From a virus: a stretch of 64,000 nucleotides of DNA. The translations under genes were made by a program, and so were the position numbers. Where the stretch lies: IMG/VR virus record IMGVR_UViG_3300046794_000505, positions 1 through 64,000 of that record; one strand, 5' to 3'. This document shows, one piece after another, positions 46,874 to 56,599 of this stretch; position 1 is the stretch's first letter; the number at the start of each line of letters is the position of its first letter. The notes under the pieces are model-generated. The model saw only the letters and a list, made by a program, of their open reading frames with translations, was not told the origin of the DNA and made no database searches.

Positions 46874-49666
46874 TCACCCCATCAGGGCAGTAATTGGAAC
46901 GATCACTGCTCTTGAGACAGCACCAACTCCGAAATATTCGGTCTTGGCTGTTGGGGAAGCGCCCGGAATGCGTTTGATGATCTTGCCCCAGTTGTTAGGC
47001 CATGGGCTGTCACGAAGAATCTTGGCGATCGCGTCATGCTGGTTCGAAATGATCACGCCTTTGCGATCATCCGACAGCTTGACGCCATAACGCAGCAACG
47101 ATTCTTTGGCCGTCTGCGCGTAGACCTCGGGATCCGCCTCCATGCCAGATGCCAGCCCGACGAGCTCGCCCAAGGTCCGATCCAAGTTGCTGCCCTGTGT
47201 GCCTAGCACTTTCACCTGCTGACTCATCAACCTGGCCATCAACGAGAATTCATCGCGTTGTTCATTCAGGCTGTTTTCTTCTTCCCACTCCTGGCCTTCA
47301 ATCCATTTCTGGGCTTCTTCGATGGTGACCACATTGTTTGAATGCAGCGCATAGGCACCGGCGAGCAACGCCCCAATCTGGTCGCCCAAGCGTTGCTGAC
47401 CCAGAACCCGAGCACCAGCCTTAGCGAAAGTCTTCGCGTTCTCACGGATGATGCCGATCATGCGAATGGAGCGGGCGTGCAGGCTCTGCACGAATTTGTC
47501 AGTCAGCGTCCCGAAGGTCAGCGCCTCCAGTTTGGCGAATTGCTCGGCCCTGGATTCTTGGCTCTGCGATTGATCGACACGCAACTGCAGCACTGATACC
47601 CGGGTTTTGTCAGAGTATTGATGCACTGCGACACCAATAGATGAGAACGCGAACATGGAACGAATACGGAACGATTGGTGTTTACCACCAGCGCTGCCTT
47701 TCAGGATTTCACCACCAGACTCACTGGACGCCTGGCGCATCAACTGCATGATGTTCTGGATTCGCTGCTGGGCACCGGCATCCTCACCTTCCGCTTCATC
47801 GAAGATCACTGGACGCGCATCGTGGCCGAGGGCTTGCCGGATACCTGCCTCCGTAGTCGAGGACAATGCATTCAGCGCGAAGCCATCCAAACACCGTGAC
47901 AGAATGTTGGTGATCGCCCACGACTTACCGGTACCACCGCCACCCGTGAGCCAGATATGCGGACGCCAATCGAGAGAGCCGCAGATCGCCGCCAGTACAA
48001 TGAAGCCGGCGAACAGGTAAGCATCGATCGGCTTCTCCCACTGCATCATCTTGCAGATTTCGATCACTTTGTAGGCTTCGCGGGCGCTCAAGGGGTGGTC
48101 GATATCCACCAGCATGCCGCGCGAATGTTCGTAAATATGCCATCCATCCACGTCCCGCAGCTGACAGACAGTGCCATCGACGATCAGGTGCGAACCCAGG
48201 TGCAGCACCGAGCGCCCACTGTCCCACCAAGCGCCGCGCCCGCGGATGCGATCCGGGTCATAGATACCCTCGGCCTCGCACATCCGCATCAGGGCATTGA
48301 CGGCCATGTCCCAAGAAACTCGACTCGTTGCACCAGGATAACGGGCCTCCCAGTGCGAGAGGGGCGCCATGGCCAACAGCGCCTGTTTCGAGTGACCGGA
48401 TGCGGTCAGCTCGTGCACCTGTCGTGAACCCTTGGCCAGATAGAAGAACGACCCGTGGTCATAGCCGAGCGGACGATAGGGGTCATCGTCATCGTCGAAA
48501 ACTTCAAGGTATTCGGCGCTGACCGGCTCTTTGAATTCTTCTTCCTCTTCGAGGCTGACACCATCACCAGCCTCAGATTCATACTGATCCGGCACCTCCT
48601 CATCGTCGGCGTCTGCATGCGGCAGCGGCTCAAGTGCTTTGCCGGCATGCGCCTTGATATAAGCCAGGGTGTGCATGGCATCCCAGCCGTCGATATTGAT
48701 CGCGTCGGCGATGTCCCAGCCCTCGGGCGAGCCATCGGGCGGCTCAACGCACATGATCCCGGCAACACCGACTTCTTGCAGTATCTGGACCAGGCCGTTA
48801 TTCAGCTCGCCGTCACTGTTGAACCAACCGTAAGTCGTCTGATAGCCGGGGATGTCAGCATCGCGCCAGAGAATGATCCGGCGCCCGGCCAACGAACTGA
48901 AATCAACATGACGAATCGCCTTCCCGCCTCCCGGCCATGAGACGATGGGAATCTGATTGATGACTTCGGTGGCGACATCGACGCACTTCTCGCCCTCGAC
49001 CAGGAGCACGGGAACCTTGCTGTCGAACTGCACCAGATTGTCGAGGCCATAGAGCGGACGTGGTTTCGGGAACGAGAGCCAGCGCCAAGCTTCACGGTTG
49101 TCCTCAGTATTGCGCGCCCACACCAACGGCATTGGCTCTTTCTTCCCGGTAACTGGGTGCAAAAACCGCACGACATAGCCGATCAATTGGCTGCCCATGT
49201 CGCGATAGGGGTAAATCTTCTGGATCGGAAACTCTATCCATTCATTTTCGATCATGCGTCGATAAATGAATGTCGGCTCGGGGACGCCGGCCGGTGCCGG
49301 AATGATCGGCTCCCACTCAGGCTGTGCATTCATCTTCACCGAGTCGCGTTGCATCGGCGTCAGATTATTCACTTGGCGCAGATCACCACCAGATAGCACC
49401 TTACAGGCATCGACAAAACTCATCTGCTCGAAGTCGATAACAAACCGAATTGCATCGCCACTCGCACCACAACCGAAGCAGTAATACATCTGCTTGTCCG
49501 GAACCACCTTGAAACTTGGCGACTTTTCTTTGTGGAATGGGCAACAGGCTTCCCACTCCTTGCCGGACTTTTTCAGGTCGACGCCATAACCGGCGATCAC
49601 CTCTTTGATGTCGACCGCGGCCAGGATTTTTTCCCGGTCAATGCGGGGTAGCTCTTTTCTTGCCAT
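46874..49666 (-). CDS. Primase-helicase
   Basis: 930 residues from ATG at 49666. An N-terminal CHC2 zinc finger (CPFHKEKSPSF ... YYCFGCGASGD) reads the template; a TOPRIM-like region follows (VPVLLVEGEKCVDVA and RRIILWRDADIPGY); an acidic linker (about residues 365-400) leads to a helicase domain with Walker A GGGGTGKS and Walker B PVIFDEAEGED. It should open and prime phage DNA. It is followed downstream by no close gene on its strand; upstream, nuclease and helicase genes overlap it, making a replication operon. Confidence 0.92.
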   Translation of the reverse strand: MARKELPRIDREKILAAVDIKEVIAGYGVDLKKSGKEWEACCPFHKEKSPSFKVVPDKQMYYCFGCGASGDAIRFVIDFEQMSFVDACKVLSGGDLRQVNNLTPMQRDSVKMNAQPEWEPIIPAPAGVPEPTFIYRRMIENEWIEFPIQKIYPYRDMGSQLIGYVVRFLHPVTGKKEPMPLVWARNTEDNREAWRWLSFPKPRPLYGLDNLVQFDSKVPVLLVEGEKCVDVATEVINQIPIVSWPGGGKAIRHVDFSSLAGRRIILWRDADIPGYQTTYGWFNSDGELNNGLVQILQEVGVAGIMCVEPPDGSPEGWDIADAINIDGWDAMHTLAYIKAHAGKALEPLPHADADDEEVPDQYESEAGDGVSLEEEEEFKEPVSAEYLEVFDDDDDPYRPLGYDHGSFFYLAKGSRQVHELTASGHSKQALLAMAPLSHWEARYPGATSRVSWDMAVNALMRMCEAEGIYDPDRIRGRGAWWDSGRSVLHLGSHLIVDGTVCQLRDVDGWHIYEHSRGMLVDIDHPLSAREAYKVIEICKMMQWEKPIDAYLFAGFIVLAAICGSLDWRPHIWLTGGGGTGKSWAITNILSRCLDGFALNALSSTTEAGIRQALGHDARPVIFDEAEGEDAGAQQRIQNIMQLMRQASSESGGEILKGSAGGKHQSFRIRSMFAFSSIGVAVHQYSDKTRVSVLQLRVDQSQSQESRAEQFAKLEALTFGTLTDKFVQSLHARSIRMIGIIRENAKTFAKAGARVLGQQRLGDQIGALLAGAYALHSNNVVTIEEAQKWIEGQEWEEENSLNEQRDEFSLMARLMSQQVKVLGTQGSNLDRTLGELVGLASGMEADPEVYAQTAKESLLRYGVKLSDDRKGVIISNQHDAIAKILRDSPWPNNWGKIIKRIPGASPTAKTEYFGVGAVSRAVIVPITALMG

Positions 49667-49670
49667 GACG

Positions 49671-50111
49671 CTACTTCCCTTGTTGTTGGTCGTCGTAAGG
49701 CCAGGAGTCAATAACAGCCTGAGCCTGCTCGGGACTTTTGGCGAAGCCTGCGATCCCGCCGTAGAAACGGATTCGCTCCACGAAGGTTTTCTGATGCTTC
49801 TTCGCCACGCCCTTGAGGTCTTTGACCTCGATCACGGTGTAAACAGCGATCTTCCTGCCCATCAACCGCTCGGCCCACTCCGGGGTCATGGTGATGGTGG
49901 TCCATCCGTTGAGGTCGCTGGCGCCGGTCAGCAGCTCACCATCCGACTTGGTCAACCCAGCCCTGAGCGGCCTGAAGGTGGTGCCCACCAGCATGTTTTT
50001 GACACGCTTGAAATTTCCAACCCAGCCCATGCCCGTGGTCAGTTTGAACAGCCGGGTTGCGCCGTTGGAGCAGGCAAGCATGATTTCCTTGACGACATTC
50101 GTTTCACTCAT
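49671..50111 (-). CDS. VRR-NUC-type nuclease
   Basis: 146 residues from ATG at 50111. ATRLFKLTTGMGWVGNF, PLRAGLTKSDGELLTGASDL, YTVIEVKDLKGVAKKHQKTF and RFYGGIAGFAKSPEQA fit the small VRR-NUC family (PD-(D/E)xK core with the E-V-K and Q of the signature). Structure-specific DNA cleavage is expected. Coupled to the SF2 helicase gene by ATGA, the usual pairing in phages. Confidence 0.87.
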   Translation of the reverse strand: MSETNVVKEIMLACSNGATRLFKLTTGMGWVGNFKRVKNMLVGTTFRPLRAGLTKSDGELLTGASDLNGWTTITMTPEWAERLMGRKIAVYTVIEVKDLKGVAKKHQKTFVERIRFYGGIAGFAKSPEQAQAVIDSWPYDDQQQGK

Positions 50112-51574
50112 GCCTTGGCAGCCTGTTTTGCTTGACGTCCATGGAGGATGTGCCGCGCCCATGCATGCGGATTTTTGTAACGCTTCTGTTTGGCCAGTTC
50201 GACCAGCTCCTCAAGCGTTTTCGCCTGACTCTGTTCGTAGGCACGGTTACGTTTCATCTGCGCCGCCTGCTCGGCCTCCACGCGCTGCAACTCACCATCG
50301 ACCTCGTCAACTACTCGGCCTTTGAATTCGACCGCAGTACCACAGTTCGGACAACTCGGCGCTGGCGCGAAGGTCACCCAGCAGGTATCACACTGGAGCA
50401 CCCGGATATTGATTTCGTTTTTCTTCCCGGTGCGCGTCACTTCACCACTGAGGGACCATTCGCGATCCTCTTCGGGGAGGCCATGCTTGGCACAGTTGCC
50501 AACATGGTCCAGCACGATGGCCCGGTCCTGGCCTTCGAACGGACGCAGGATGCGCCCAACTTGCTGCATGTGCAGGCCAGTACTCTGCGTTGGCCGCAGC
50601 AGGATCCCGCAACCCACTACCGGGATGTCGGTACCTTCGGAAACGATATCACAGCTGCTCAACCCGTCCAGACGCCCAGTGGTCAGGCCATGAATCAGCG
50701 AGCGGCGCTGTGCGCTGTGCATGGTGCCGTCGATTGACTGGAACTTCCAGCCGGCAGAGCGGAAGTCGGCCGCCACGTGTTCGGCATGCGAGACGGACAC
50801 GCAGAAGGCCAATGCCTGAAGGCCTGGGCAGAGCTTGCCATAATGCTTCACGGCGGAACCGGTAATAACGGGTTTGTCGACCGCTTCCACCAGTTCTTTC
50901 TGGATGAAGTCCTTGCCGCCACCGCCATGCCGAACCCCGGTCAGGTCAAGAGCAGTGGGCGGCGCATAGACAGTCGATGGCAGCAAGAACCCCAGTCGAA
51001 TCAGTTCGCTCATTGACGGCCCGACCACCATGTCGTTGAACAGGCCTCCATGGTCTACACCCAGACCTTTACCATCGGAGCGGATCGGCGTCGCCGTCAC
51101 CCCGAGAATTCGCGCTTGATCATAGAACCCGAGGATCTTGCCCCACGTATTGTCCTTCTGACAGTGGTGCGCCTCATCCGGGATGATCAGATCGGGCGAC
51201 CAGGTCGTTGACAGCCGATTGACCAAAGTCCCAACGCTGGCGATCGCGATTTTCGCCGTTTCACTCAGGTACAGGCGACCCAGCTCGCTCAGCTGCTGAT
51301 GCTGGATCTCGCGGATATGGTCGGTCTGAGCGATCAGGTAATGCTTCAGACCCATCTTCGCCAGCGACATCGAGGCCTGCATCAGCAGCTCTTTACGGTG
51401 CACCAGAATCAGGACTTTATTCTGTTTTTTCGTCGCGCCATCGGCTACATAGCTGAACGTAAAAGTCTTACCCCCGCCGGTTGGCAGCACATACAGAACA
51501 GCCCTGTTCTTAGCCTGGAATGAACGCCGTATCGCATCCACCCCGGCCGCTTGATACGGCCTGAGTTGAATCAT
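50108..51574 (-). CDS. SF2 DEAD/DEAH helicase
   Basis: 488 residues. Motif I GGGKTFTFSYV, motif Ia VHRKELL, motif II as DEAH, motif III VTATPIRSDG, motif VI QQVGRILRP, and a C-terminal zinc knuckle CDTCWVTFAPAPSCPNCG. Resembles UvsW/RadD-like phage helicases that unwind branched DNA. Overlaps the regulator gene upstream by four bases. Confidence 0.92.
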   Translation of the reverse strand: MIQLRPYQAAGVDAIRRSFQAKNRAVLYVLPTGGGKTFTFSYVADGATKKQNKVLILVHRKELLMQASMSLAKMGLKHYLIAQTDHIREIQHQQLSELGRLYLSETAKIAIASVGTLVNRLSTTWSPDLIIPDEAHHCQKDNTWGKILGFYDQARILGVTATPIRSDGKGLGVDHGGLFNDMVVGPSMSELIRLGFLLPSTVYAPPTALDLTGVRHGGGGKDFIQKELVEAVDKPVITGSAVKHYGKLCPGLQALAFCVSVSHAEHVAADFRSAGWKFQSIDGTMHSAQRRSLIHGLTTGRLDGLSSCDIVSEGTDIPVVGCGILLRPTQSTGLHMQQVGRILRPFEGQDRAIVLDHVGNCAKHGLPEEDREWSLSGEVTRTGKKNEINIRVLQCDTCWVTFAPAPSCPNCGTAVEFKGRVVDEVDGELQRVEAEQAAQMKRNRAYEQSQAKTLEELVELAKQKRYKNPHAWARHILHGRQAKQAAKA

Positions 51575-51879
51575 TCATCGCGCCCCTGTTCCTCCTCAGT
51601 GGCCTCGCGGGCTCTGTTTCGTGCGAGCGCTTCCTCCGTATCTGCGGAATTGATCAGATCGAGATGCACCAGGTGCGCTTCGATCATGTTCTGATTACGT
51701 TGCTGCACCATCTTGATCAGTGCGCAGATCATCAGGTCATAGGTGCGTTGGCTGCACCCGGTTTTTTGCCGGCGTAACACGGCGATTGTAGACGGAGAGA
51801 CACCCGCCAACACACAAACCTCCTTTACGGCAAATCCTGCGCTATCCACTTTCTGCAGGAGGTCAGAAGCTAAGTTCAT
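51571..51879 (-). CDS. Small HTH regulator
   Basis: 102 residues from ATG at 51879. VDSAGFAVKEVCVLAGVSPS followed by TIAVLRRQKTG is a helix-turn-helix of phage-repressor type; the C-terminal half is helical and very charged. First gene of the replication operon and divergent from the nuclease gene; it likely binds the operator-like palindrome between them and controls both promoters. Confidence 0.72.
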   Translation of the reverse strand: MNLASDLLQKVDSAGFAVKEVCVLAGVSPSTIAVLRRQKTGCSQRTYDLMICALIKMVQQRNQNMIEAHLVHLDLINSADTEEALARNRAREATEEEQGRDE

Positions 51880-51937
51880 GATTTTCACCTTGTATTTTCC
51901 AGTTTTGCTCCTGACGGAACACCGTCAAGATTTAATG

Positions 51938-51967
51938 ATTATGGGCCACTGGATTTACAATTTGCAA
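51938..51967 (-). promoter_or_regulatory. Promoter of the minus-strand replication operon
   Basis: -35 TTGCAA (51962-51967) and -10 CATAAT (51938-51943), spaced 18 bp; the -10 is preceded by GCC as in the opposite promoter. Confidence 0.65.
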
Positions 51968-51989
51968 ACGCTAACGTCAAAAAACTAGC

Positions 51990-52018
51990 TTGCAAGGTGC
52001 AAAATTGTTGCCCATAAT
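51990..52018 (+). promoter_or_regulatory. Promoter and operator of the plus-strand recombination operon
   Basis: -35 TTGCAA (51990-51995), 17 bp, -10 CATAAT (52013-52018). The -35 is embedded in the palindrome TTGCA-AGG-TGCAA (51990-52002), a probable operator. GATTATGGGC and GCCCATAATC at the two -10 boxes form a perfect 10-bp inverted repeat. Confidence 0.7.
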
Positions 52019-52056
52019 CGCGCCAGTCGGGACTAATTTGAATTTCGAGCGCGGAT

Positions 52057-52908
52057 ATGGCCACAGACGAGACGATCATCAGGTGCAGCGGATTGCCTGC
52101 TTATATGGACTGCAATCGCCGGGCGGCGGCCAAGCTGTTTCAGGGTGAGGTAGAGGCCGCTGGCTACGAACTGCGCCAGCTGGCCGCTTCTGTCGGTTCC
52201 GCACTGGGCACCTCTGCGCACTATGGCATTGAGGTGGTGCTGACCAACAAGATCTATAACGGTCAGCTGGGCAGCGTTGATGATGCCTGCAATGCGGCCG
52301 TGGACAAGTTCAGCGAAGAGATCACCGACGGCGTCATCTGGGATGACACCACTCCGAGCTTGAACGCCGCAATTGTTCAGCTACGGCGCCAAGTGCAAGC
52401 CTATATGCCCCTGGCTGCCCTGCTGGACCCGAAGGCCGTGGAAATTTCACTCTCAGCCGATATCGGTGATGGGTTTACACTTGCCGGCCACATCGACATT
52501 TTGGAAAACAACGGCGCGATTCGCGACGAGAAATACGGCGCCCGGGAAGGCCAGTTCTGGCTGCAACTGGGAGGCTATGCCTTGCTGGCGATATCGGCCG
52601 GACATGAGGTCAACAGCCTCAACGTCGACTGGATCCCCCGCGTTGGCAAAACGAAACACCAACCACCGGTTACCACTACCACTTATCCCCTGCAACAGGC
52701 CCAGACCGATGCCTATCAGGTGATTCAGCGGATCAAAATGGACGTTGGGTTATTCCGCCAAGACCCCGACAGGCTGTATCAGTCCTTCCCGGCAAACCCC
52801 ATGAGCATGCTGTGCTCGGACAAGTATTGTCCGGCTCACGGTACTGAGTTCTGTAATGCCTGGAAATATCAGGTCGCCAAACCCAAAGACGAGGAATTCC
52901 CCGTATGA
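52057..52908 (+). CDS. PD-(D/E)XK nuclease, Cas4/RecB-like
   Basis: 283 residues. RCSGLPAYMDCNRRAAAKLF at the start, TSAHYGIEVVL (His of the RecB family), a core GHIDILENNGAIRDEKYG (Asp ... Glu-x-Lys), QLGGYALLAISAG (the Q motif), and C-terminal CSDKYCPAHGTEFC, which with an early Cys may hold an iron-sulphur cluster as in Cas4. A 5'-3' or processing exonuclease for recombination is likely. Overlaps the next gene by ATGA. Confidence 0.83.
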   Translation: MATDETIIRCSGLPAYMDCNRRAAAKLFQGEVEAAGYELRQLAASVGSALGTSAHYGIEVVLTNKIYNGQLGSVDDACNAAVDKFSEEITDGVIWDDTTPSLNAAIVQLRRQVQAYMPLAALLDPKAVEISLSADIGDGFTLAGHIDILENNGAIRDEKYGAREGQFWLQLGGYALLAISAGHEVNSLNVDWIPRVGKTKHQPPVTTTTYPLQQAQTDAYQVIQRIKMDVGLFRQDPDRLYQSFPANPMSMLCSDKYCPAHGTEFCNAWKYQVAKPKDEEFPV

Positions 52909-54059
52909 GCAATGAAGTGGCAAAAACCGGCCAGATGGTCAACCCCTACGCGCTTCAGCAAGGCGGGAAACTGCCGGATAGCGTGAATGCCGGCACCGTA
53001 ACGATCGAAGTGCAACGGGCGATCGCCGAGGTTCAGGCCAAGCTGATGATCGCCAAAGCGATGCCGCGCGATCCGGTCGCCGCCTGGGAGAAGGTCATGA
53101 AAGCATGCGCGTTGCCGGGCATGGCTGAAGCGGCGTTCTACTCTTACAAGCGTGGCGGACAAGAGGTGACCGGCCCATCGATCCGCCTGGCCGAGGCGCT
53201 GGCCAGCGCTTGGGGAAACATCGACTACGGCATGCGCGAGCTGTCGAACAAGGACGGCGTGACCGAACTCGAGGCGTATGCCTGGGATCTGGAAACCAAC
53301 ACTCTGACCACCCAGCGTTTCACCGTCCAGCACAAACGCGACACCAAAGGCGGTGGCTACGCCCTGACCGATCAGCGTGACATCTATGAGCTGGGGGCCA
53401 ACATGGGTGCACGACGCATGCGCGCACGGATCTTGGCCGTATTGCCGGCCGATATCGTCAAGGCAGCTGAAGAGAAATGCCGCCAGACCTTGGCCGGTGG
53501 CGGCGGTGTGCCAATCGAAGAACGCGTGAAAAAGATGCTGACCGCATTCGGAACTCACGGAATTTCGCAGAAGCACATCGAAGCACGCCTGGGTAAAAAA
53601 CTCGCCGACGTGCTGCCGGATGACTTGGTATTGCTGATCGGGATTCACAACTCGATCAAAGACGGAAACGTCACCGCTTCCGAAGCGTTCGAAGCAAAAA
53701 CCGAACAACCCCTGGTTAAAGATCCGACACCGGAAAAACCAACGACAACCACCACATCTCCTGCTGCTACTGGCGAAAACACCGGAGGCGCGATCAAAGA
53801 TCCAGCGCCCGCTCGCGCACGGCAGACCCGCGCAAGACCAGCGGATAAGCCGGCAGATACCACACCGCTGAATGTCGAAAACGCCAATCAGGACCAGCTA
53901 CAGGATCAGGGTCAATTACAGAACCAAGATCAATCCGGCGCCGGTGATCCACCACTTGAAAATCCGGCTGAAGATCTGGGTTCACTGTTCGGCGGCGATG
54001 ACAGTCAATCATCAGACCCTGATCAAGATGCTGAAAACGACGACGATTCACCGTTCTAA
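52905..54059 (+). CDS. Putative recombination protein with SSB-like acidic tail
   Basis: 384 residues. The N-terminal 260 (TIEVQRAIAEVQAKLMIAKA, EKVMKACALPGMAEAAFYSY, GPSIRLAEALASAWGNIDYG, LGANMGARRMRARILAVLP) belong to a phage family found beside RecB-like nucleases, which suggests a single-strand annealing or loading role. A long Thr/Pro/Ala/Gln-rich linker follows, and the end is DDDSPF, like the acidic tip by which bacterial SSB recruits partners. Exact family uncertain. Confidence 0.72.
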   Translation: MSNEVAKTGQMVNPYALQQGGKLPDSVNAGTVTIEVQRAIAEVQAKLMIAKAMPRDPVAAWEKVMKACALPGMAEAAFYSYKRGGQEVTGPSIRLAEALASAWGNIDYGMRELSNKDGVTELEAYAWDLETNTLTTQRFTVQHKRDTKGGGYALTDQRDIYELGANMGARRMRARILAVLPADIVKAAEEKCRQTLAGGGGVPIEERVKKMLTAFGTHGISQKHIEARLGKKLADVLPDDLVLLIGIHNSIKDGNVTASEAFEAKTEQPLVKDPTPEKPTTTTTSPAATGENTGGAIKDPAPARARQTRARPADKPADTTPLNVENANQDQLQDQGQLQNQDQSGAGDPPLENPAEDLGSLFGGDDSQSSDPDQDAENDDDSPF

Positions 54060-54121
54060 CACCACCATCTATCACAAGCACCGCCGGGCACGCTGCCCGG
54101 CTGGCGTAGGGGAGCACCTGA

Positions 54122-55825
54122 ATGTTAGCCAGAATTGAAAACTTCCGAGGGATTCGCCGCGGCGATTTCCAGATCAAAGGCCTGACGCTGATCGGCGCCG
54201 ATAACTATGCGGGCAAATCATCGCTGGCCCAGGCAGTGGGGGCAGCTCTAACTGGTCGCCCGTTACCACTCAAAGGCATGACCAAGGCCATGGCCGGCCT
54301 GCTGGTCCGCAGCGGTGCCACCAAGGCATTTGTCGAAGTGGCTACCGATGACAACGAAAGCATGGTCCGGATCAACTGGCCAAAAGCCGAAGTGTCCACA
54401 GAAGGCCCGCGACCACCGACCGCCACCGAATGGGCGACCGGCCTGATCAGCTTGGCCAACATGGACCCAACCGAGCGCAGCATCGCGCTGACCGACTTCC
54501 TGCAAGCAGTACCTAGCAAAGCCGACCTGGCCGCCGAGCTGAAGAAGGCGGAAATCTCCGAGAAGGCCACCGAACAGTTGTGGGCCATGATCACGGAATT
54601 TGGCTGGGAGGAATCCGAGCGCAAGGCCCGCGACAAAGGCAAGGATTACAAATTCCAATGGAAGAACATCACCGGCGAAAACTGGGGCAGCAAAAAAGGC
54701 GAGAGTTATGTCCCGGCCGACTGGGATTACGAGCTCGACAAGGACGGCACCAGCCTCGAGCAGCTGCAGATCGACGTCGACAATTACAAAGCCGAACTGG
54801 AGTCGGCGATCGCCGCCAGTGCTGTCGACTTCGCGGAGTACTCGCGTCTACAAGAGCTGGCCGACGCCGAAACAGTTCTACATGACGCGCTGGATGAAAT
54901 CGCCAGTCGCTTAAAGGCTGCTCGCGAAGCCGAAGATGTCGCCAACCAGGCGGTAACCGACAACCCGATGCCGTCGGCCCGACCGACCACCGTTGATTGC
55001 CCGCACTGTGCGAAACCGCTCATCGTTCGGGGCGGACAGCTGCACAAGGTGGAGGACACGCTATCGCCGGAGAAATTCGCCGAGATGCAAACCGCCCACA
55101 TGGACGCCCGCAATGCTGCTGCCACCGCCCGCGAGCTATCGCAGACTATCGGTGGTGAGCATAGCGTCGCTCAGTCGAAACTCAACGAAGCCAAAGACGC
55201 GCAGGCCAAGGTTTTTGCCATTGACGAAGCGGCTGAGGCCGGTGCTGACGAGACCAACCAGGTGGACGTCGAAGGTGCCCGCGCTAACTTGTCCAACGCC
55301 GAAAGCCGTTTCAATTCATTCAAGAAGAAACACGATGCCGACCGGATTAACGCGGCGATCGAGAAAAACCAACTGGTGGTCGATATCCTGGCGCCCAGTG
55401 GCCTTCGCCTGAATGTCCTGTACACCGCCGTGCGCAAGTTCTGCGATGAGTGGGTGAAACCATTGATCAAGGCGTCGGGCTTCCCGTCGGTGGCGATCGA
55501 TCGCGAACTGTCGTTGACCTTGGGCGACCGCGTGTACCTGATGCTGTCTGAAGCCGAGAAATACATTGTCCGTGTGGTGCTCCAGACGGCCATGGCGATG
55601 AAGCTCGGCGATACGGTGATGGTGATTGATGCGGCCGACATCCTGATGCGCAGCGGCCGCAACAGCCTGGTGAAAATGCTGGTTCATTCCGCCATTGATA
55701 CCCTGCTGTTCATGTCGCTGGGATCAATCTCTGACCTCCCGGACTTGGCCAAATCCGGCAAAGGCAACTCCTACTGGATCAATGAGGGGGAAGTTGTTGA
55801 ACGGGTTGCCGTCATAGCTGCCTAG
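54122..55825 (+). CDS. SbcC/RecF-like AAA ATPase
   Basis: 567 residues. IENFRGIRRGDFQIKGLTLI, Walker A GADNYAGKSSLAQA, a long coiled coil (about 180-460) interrupted by a zinc-hook-like CPHCAKPL, and a C-terminal half with VVLQTAMAMKLGDTVMVIDA (signature and Walker B region). An SMC-like protein for DNA end processing or tethering. GGGGAGC precedes the start. Part of the nuclease-recombination-SSB operon. Confidence 0.87.
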   Translation: MLARIENFRGIRRGDFQIKGLTLIGADNYAGKSSLAQAVGAALTGRPLPLKGMTKAMAGLLVRSGATKAFVEVATDDNESMVRINWPKAEVSTEGPRPPTATEWATGLISLANMDPTERSIALTDFLQAVPSKADLAAELKKAEISEKATEQLWAMITEFGWEESERKARDKGKDYKFQWKNITGENWGSKKGESYVPADWDYELDKDGTSLEQLQIDVDNYKAELESAIAASAVDFAEYSRLQELADAETVLHDALDEIASRLKAAREAEDVANQAVTDNPMPSARPTTVDCPHCAKPLIVRGGQLHKVEDTLSPEKFAEMQTAHMDARNAAATARELSQTIGGEHSVAQSKLNEAKDAQAKVFAIDEAAEAGADETNQVDVEGARANLSNAESRFNSFKKKHDADRINAAIEKNQLVVDILAPSGLRLNVLYTAVRKFCDEWVKPLIKASGFPSVAIDRELSLTLGDRVYLMLSEAEKYIVRVVLQTAMAMKLGDTVMVIDAADILMRSGRNSLVKMLVHSAIDTLLFMSLGSISDLPDLAKSGKGNSYWINEGEVVERVAVIAA

Positions 55826-55935
55826 CAGTCGTTGTTGGGCGCCTAAGTATAGGCGCCCGGCATGCCAATGGAGAAGAGCGCCCGGGCAGTCGTGCCAACA
55901 GAATTGGGTGTCTCTAACAGAGCGAGGGGAACTAC

Positions 55936-56274
55936 GTGGCTCACAGAAAGATAAAAGACTTGGCCGTTAAGGTTGGGGAGTATGAATCACAAGGTGAAAA
56001 AAAGAGCAGATGGCACAATGTCGGGGCACTGATGGATGATGGAAATGGCGGTCAATACCTGATGCTGGATCGCTTCTTTAACCCGGCTGGCGTCCCGAAT
56101 CCTGAGGGTCGTGCCTCATTGCTGATCTCGATGTTTGACCCTAAAGACCAGCGGACAGAAACGCGACCACAAGCAACCCCGCAACGGACACCGGCCCAGC
56201 GCCCGACACCACAGCAACCACGACCACAAGCGCCACCACCCCAGAATAGAAAAGATGATGATGTGCCGTTCTAG
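55936..56274 (+). CDS. SSB-like single-stranded DNA-binding protein
   Basis: 112 residues starting at GTG (GAGGGGA upstream). The N-terminal 70 are a small beta domain (LAVKVGEYESQGEKKSRW, GQYLMLDRFFNPAGV), then a Pro/Gln/Arg-rich linker and the end DDDVPF, the classic SSB C-terminal tip. Likely coats ssDNA and recruits host or phage replication proteins through the tip. Confidence 0.8.
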   Translation: MAHRKIKDLAVKVGEYESQGEKKSRWHNVGALMDDGNGGQYLMLDRFFNPAGVPNPEGRASLLISMFDPKDQRTETRPQATPQRTPAQRPTPQQPRPQAPPPQNRKDDDVPF

Positions 56275-56302
56275 CCATTCACCAGCACAAAGGATGCAGC
56301 AG

Positions 56303-56581
56303 ATGTCGAATGATTTGAGAGACCGGTGCGTCGCCAGCATGACCGCCGCCGGACATACACAGAAAGCCGCGAATCATATCTTCACCGAGATTATGAATGA
56401 TGTGGCCACCACTCTACTCTCCGAAGGAAAAGCGGTGCTGCCAGGCGTGGGCACCCTGAAGAAATATCGCCGCAACGCCCGAAAGGGCTATGACATTCAG
56501 GCTGGCACCATGGGCGAGATCCCTGAAACCAACGCCATCAAGTTCATCCCCGCGAAACAGATTCGCGAAGCTTTGAACTGA
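56303..56581 (+). CDS. HU/IHF-like DNA-binding protein
   Basis: 92 residues from ATG at 56303. Helical start (LRDRCVASMTAAGHTQKAAN), central VLPGVGTLKKYRRNARKG and a FIPAKQIREALN end follow the HU/IHF fold, but the DNA-binding arm is reworked (TGE-like segment MGEIPETNA). More divergent than the HU at 6760. Last gene of the plus-strand operon. Confidence 0.82.
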   Translation: MSNDLRDRCVASMTAAGHTQKAANHIFTEIMNDVATTLLSEGKAVLPGVGTLKKYRRNARKGYDIQAGTMGEIPETNAIKFIPAKQIREALN

Positions 56582-56599
56582 TCAGTATCATCCATAAAA

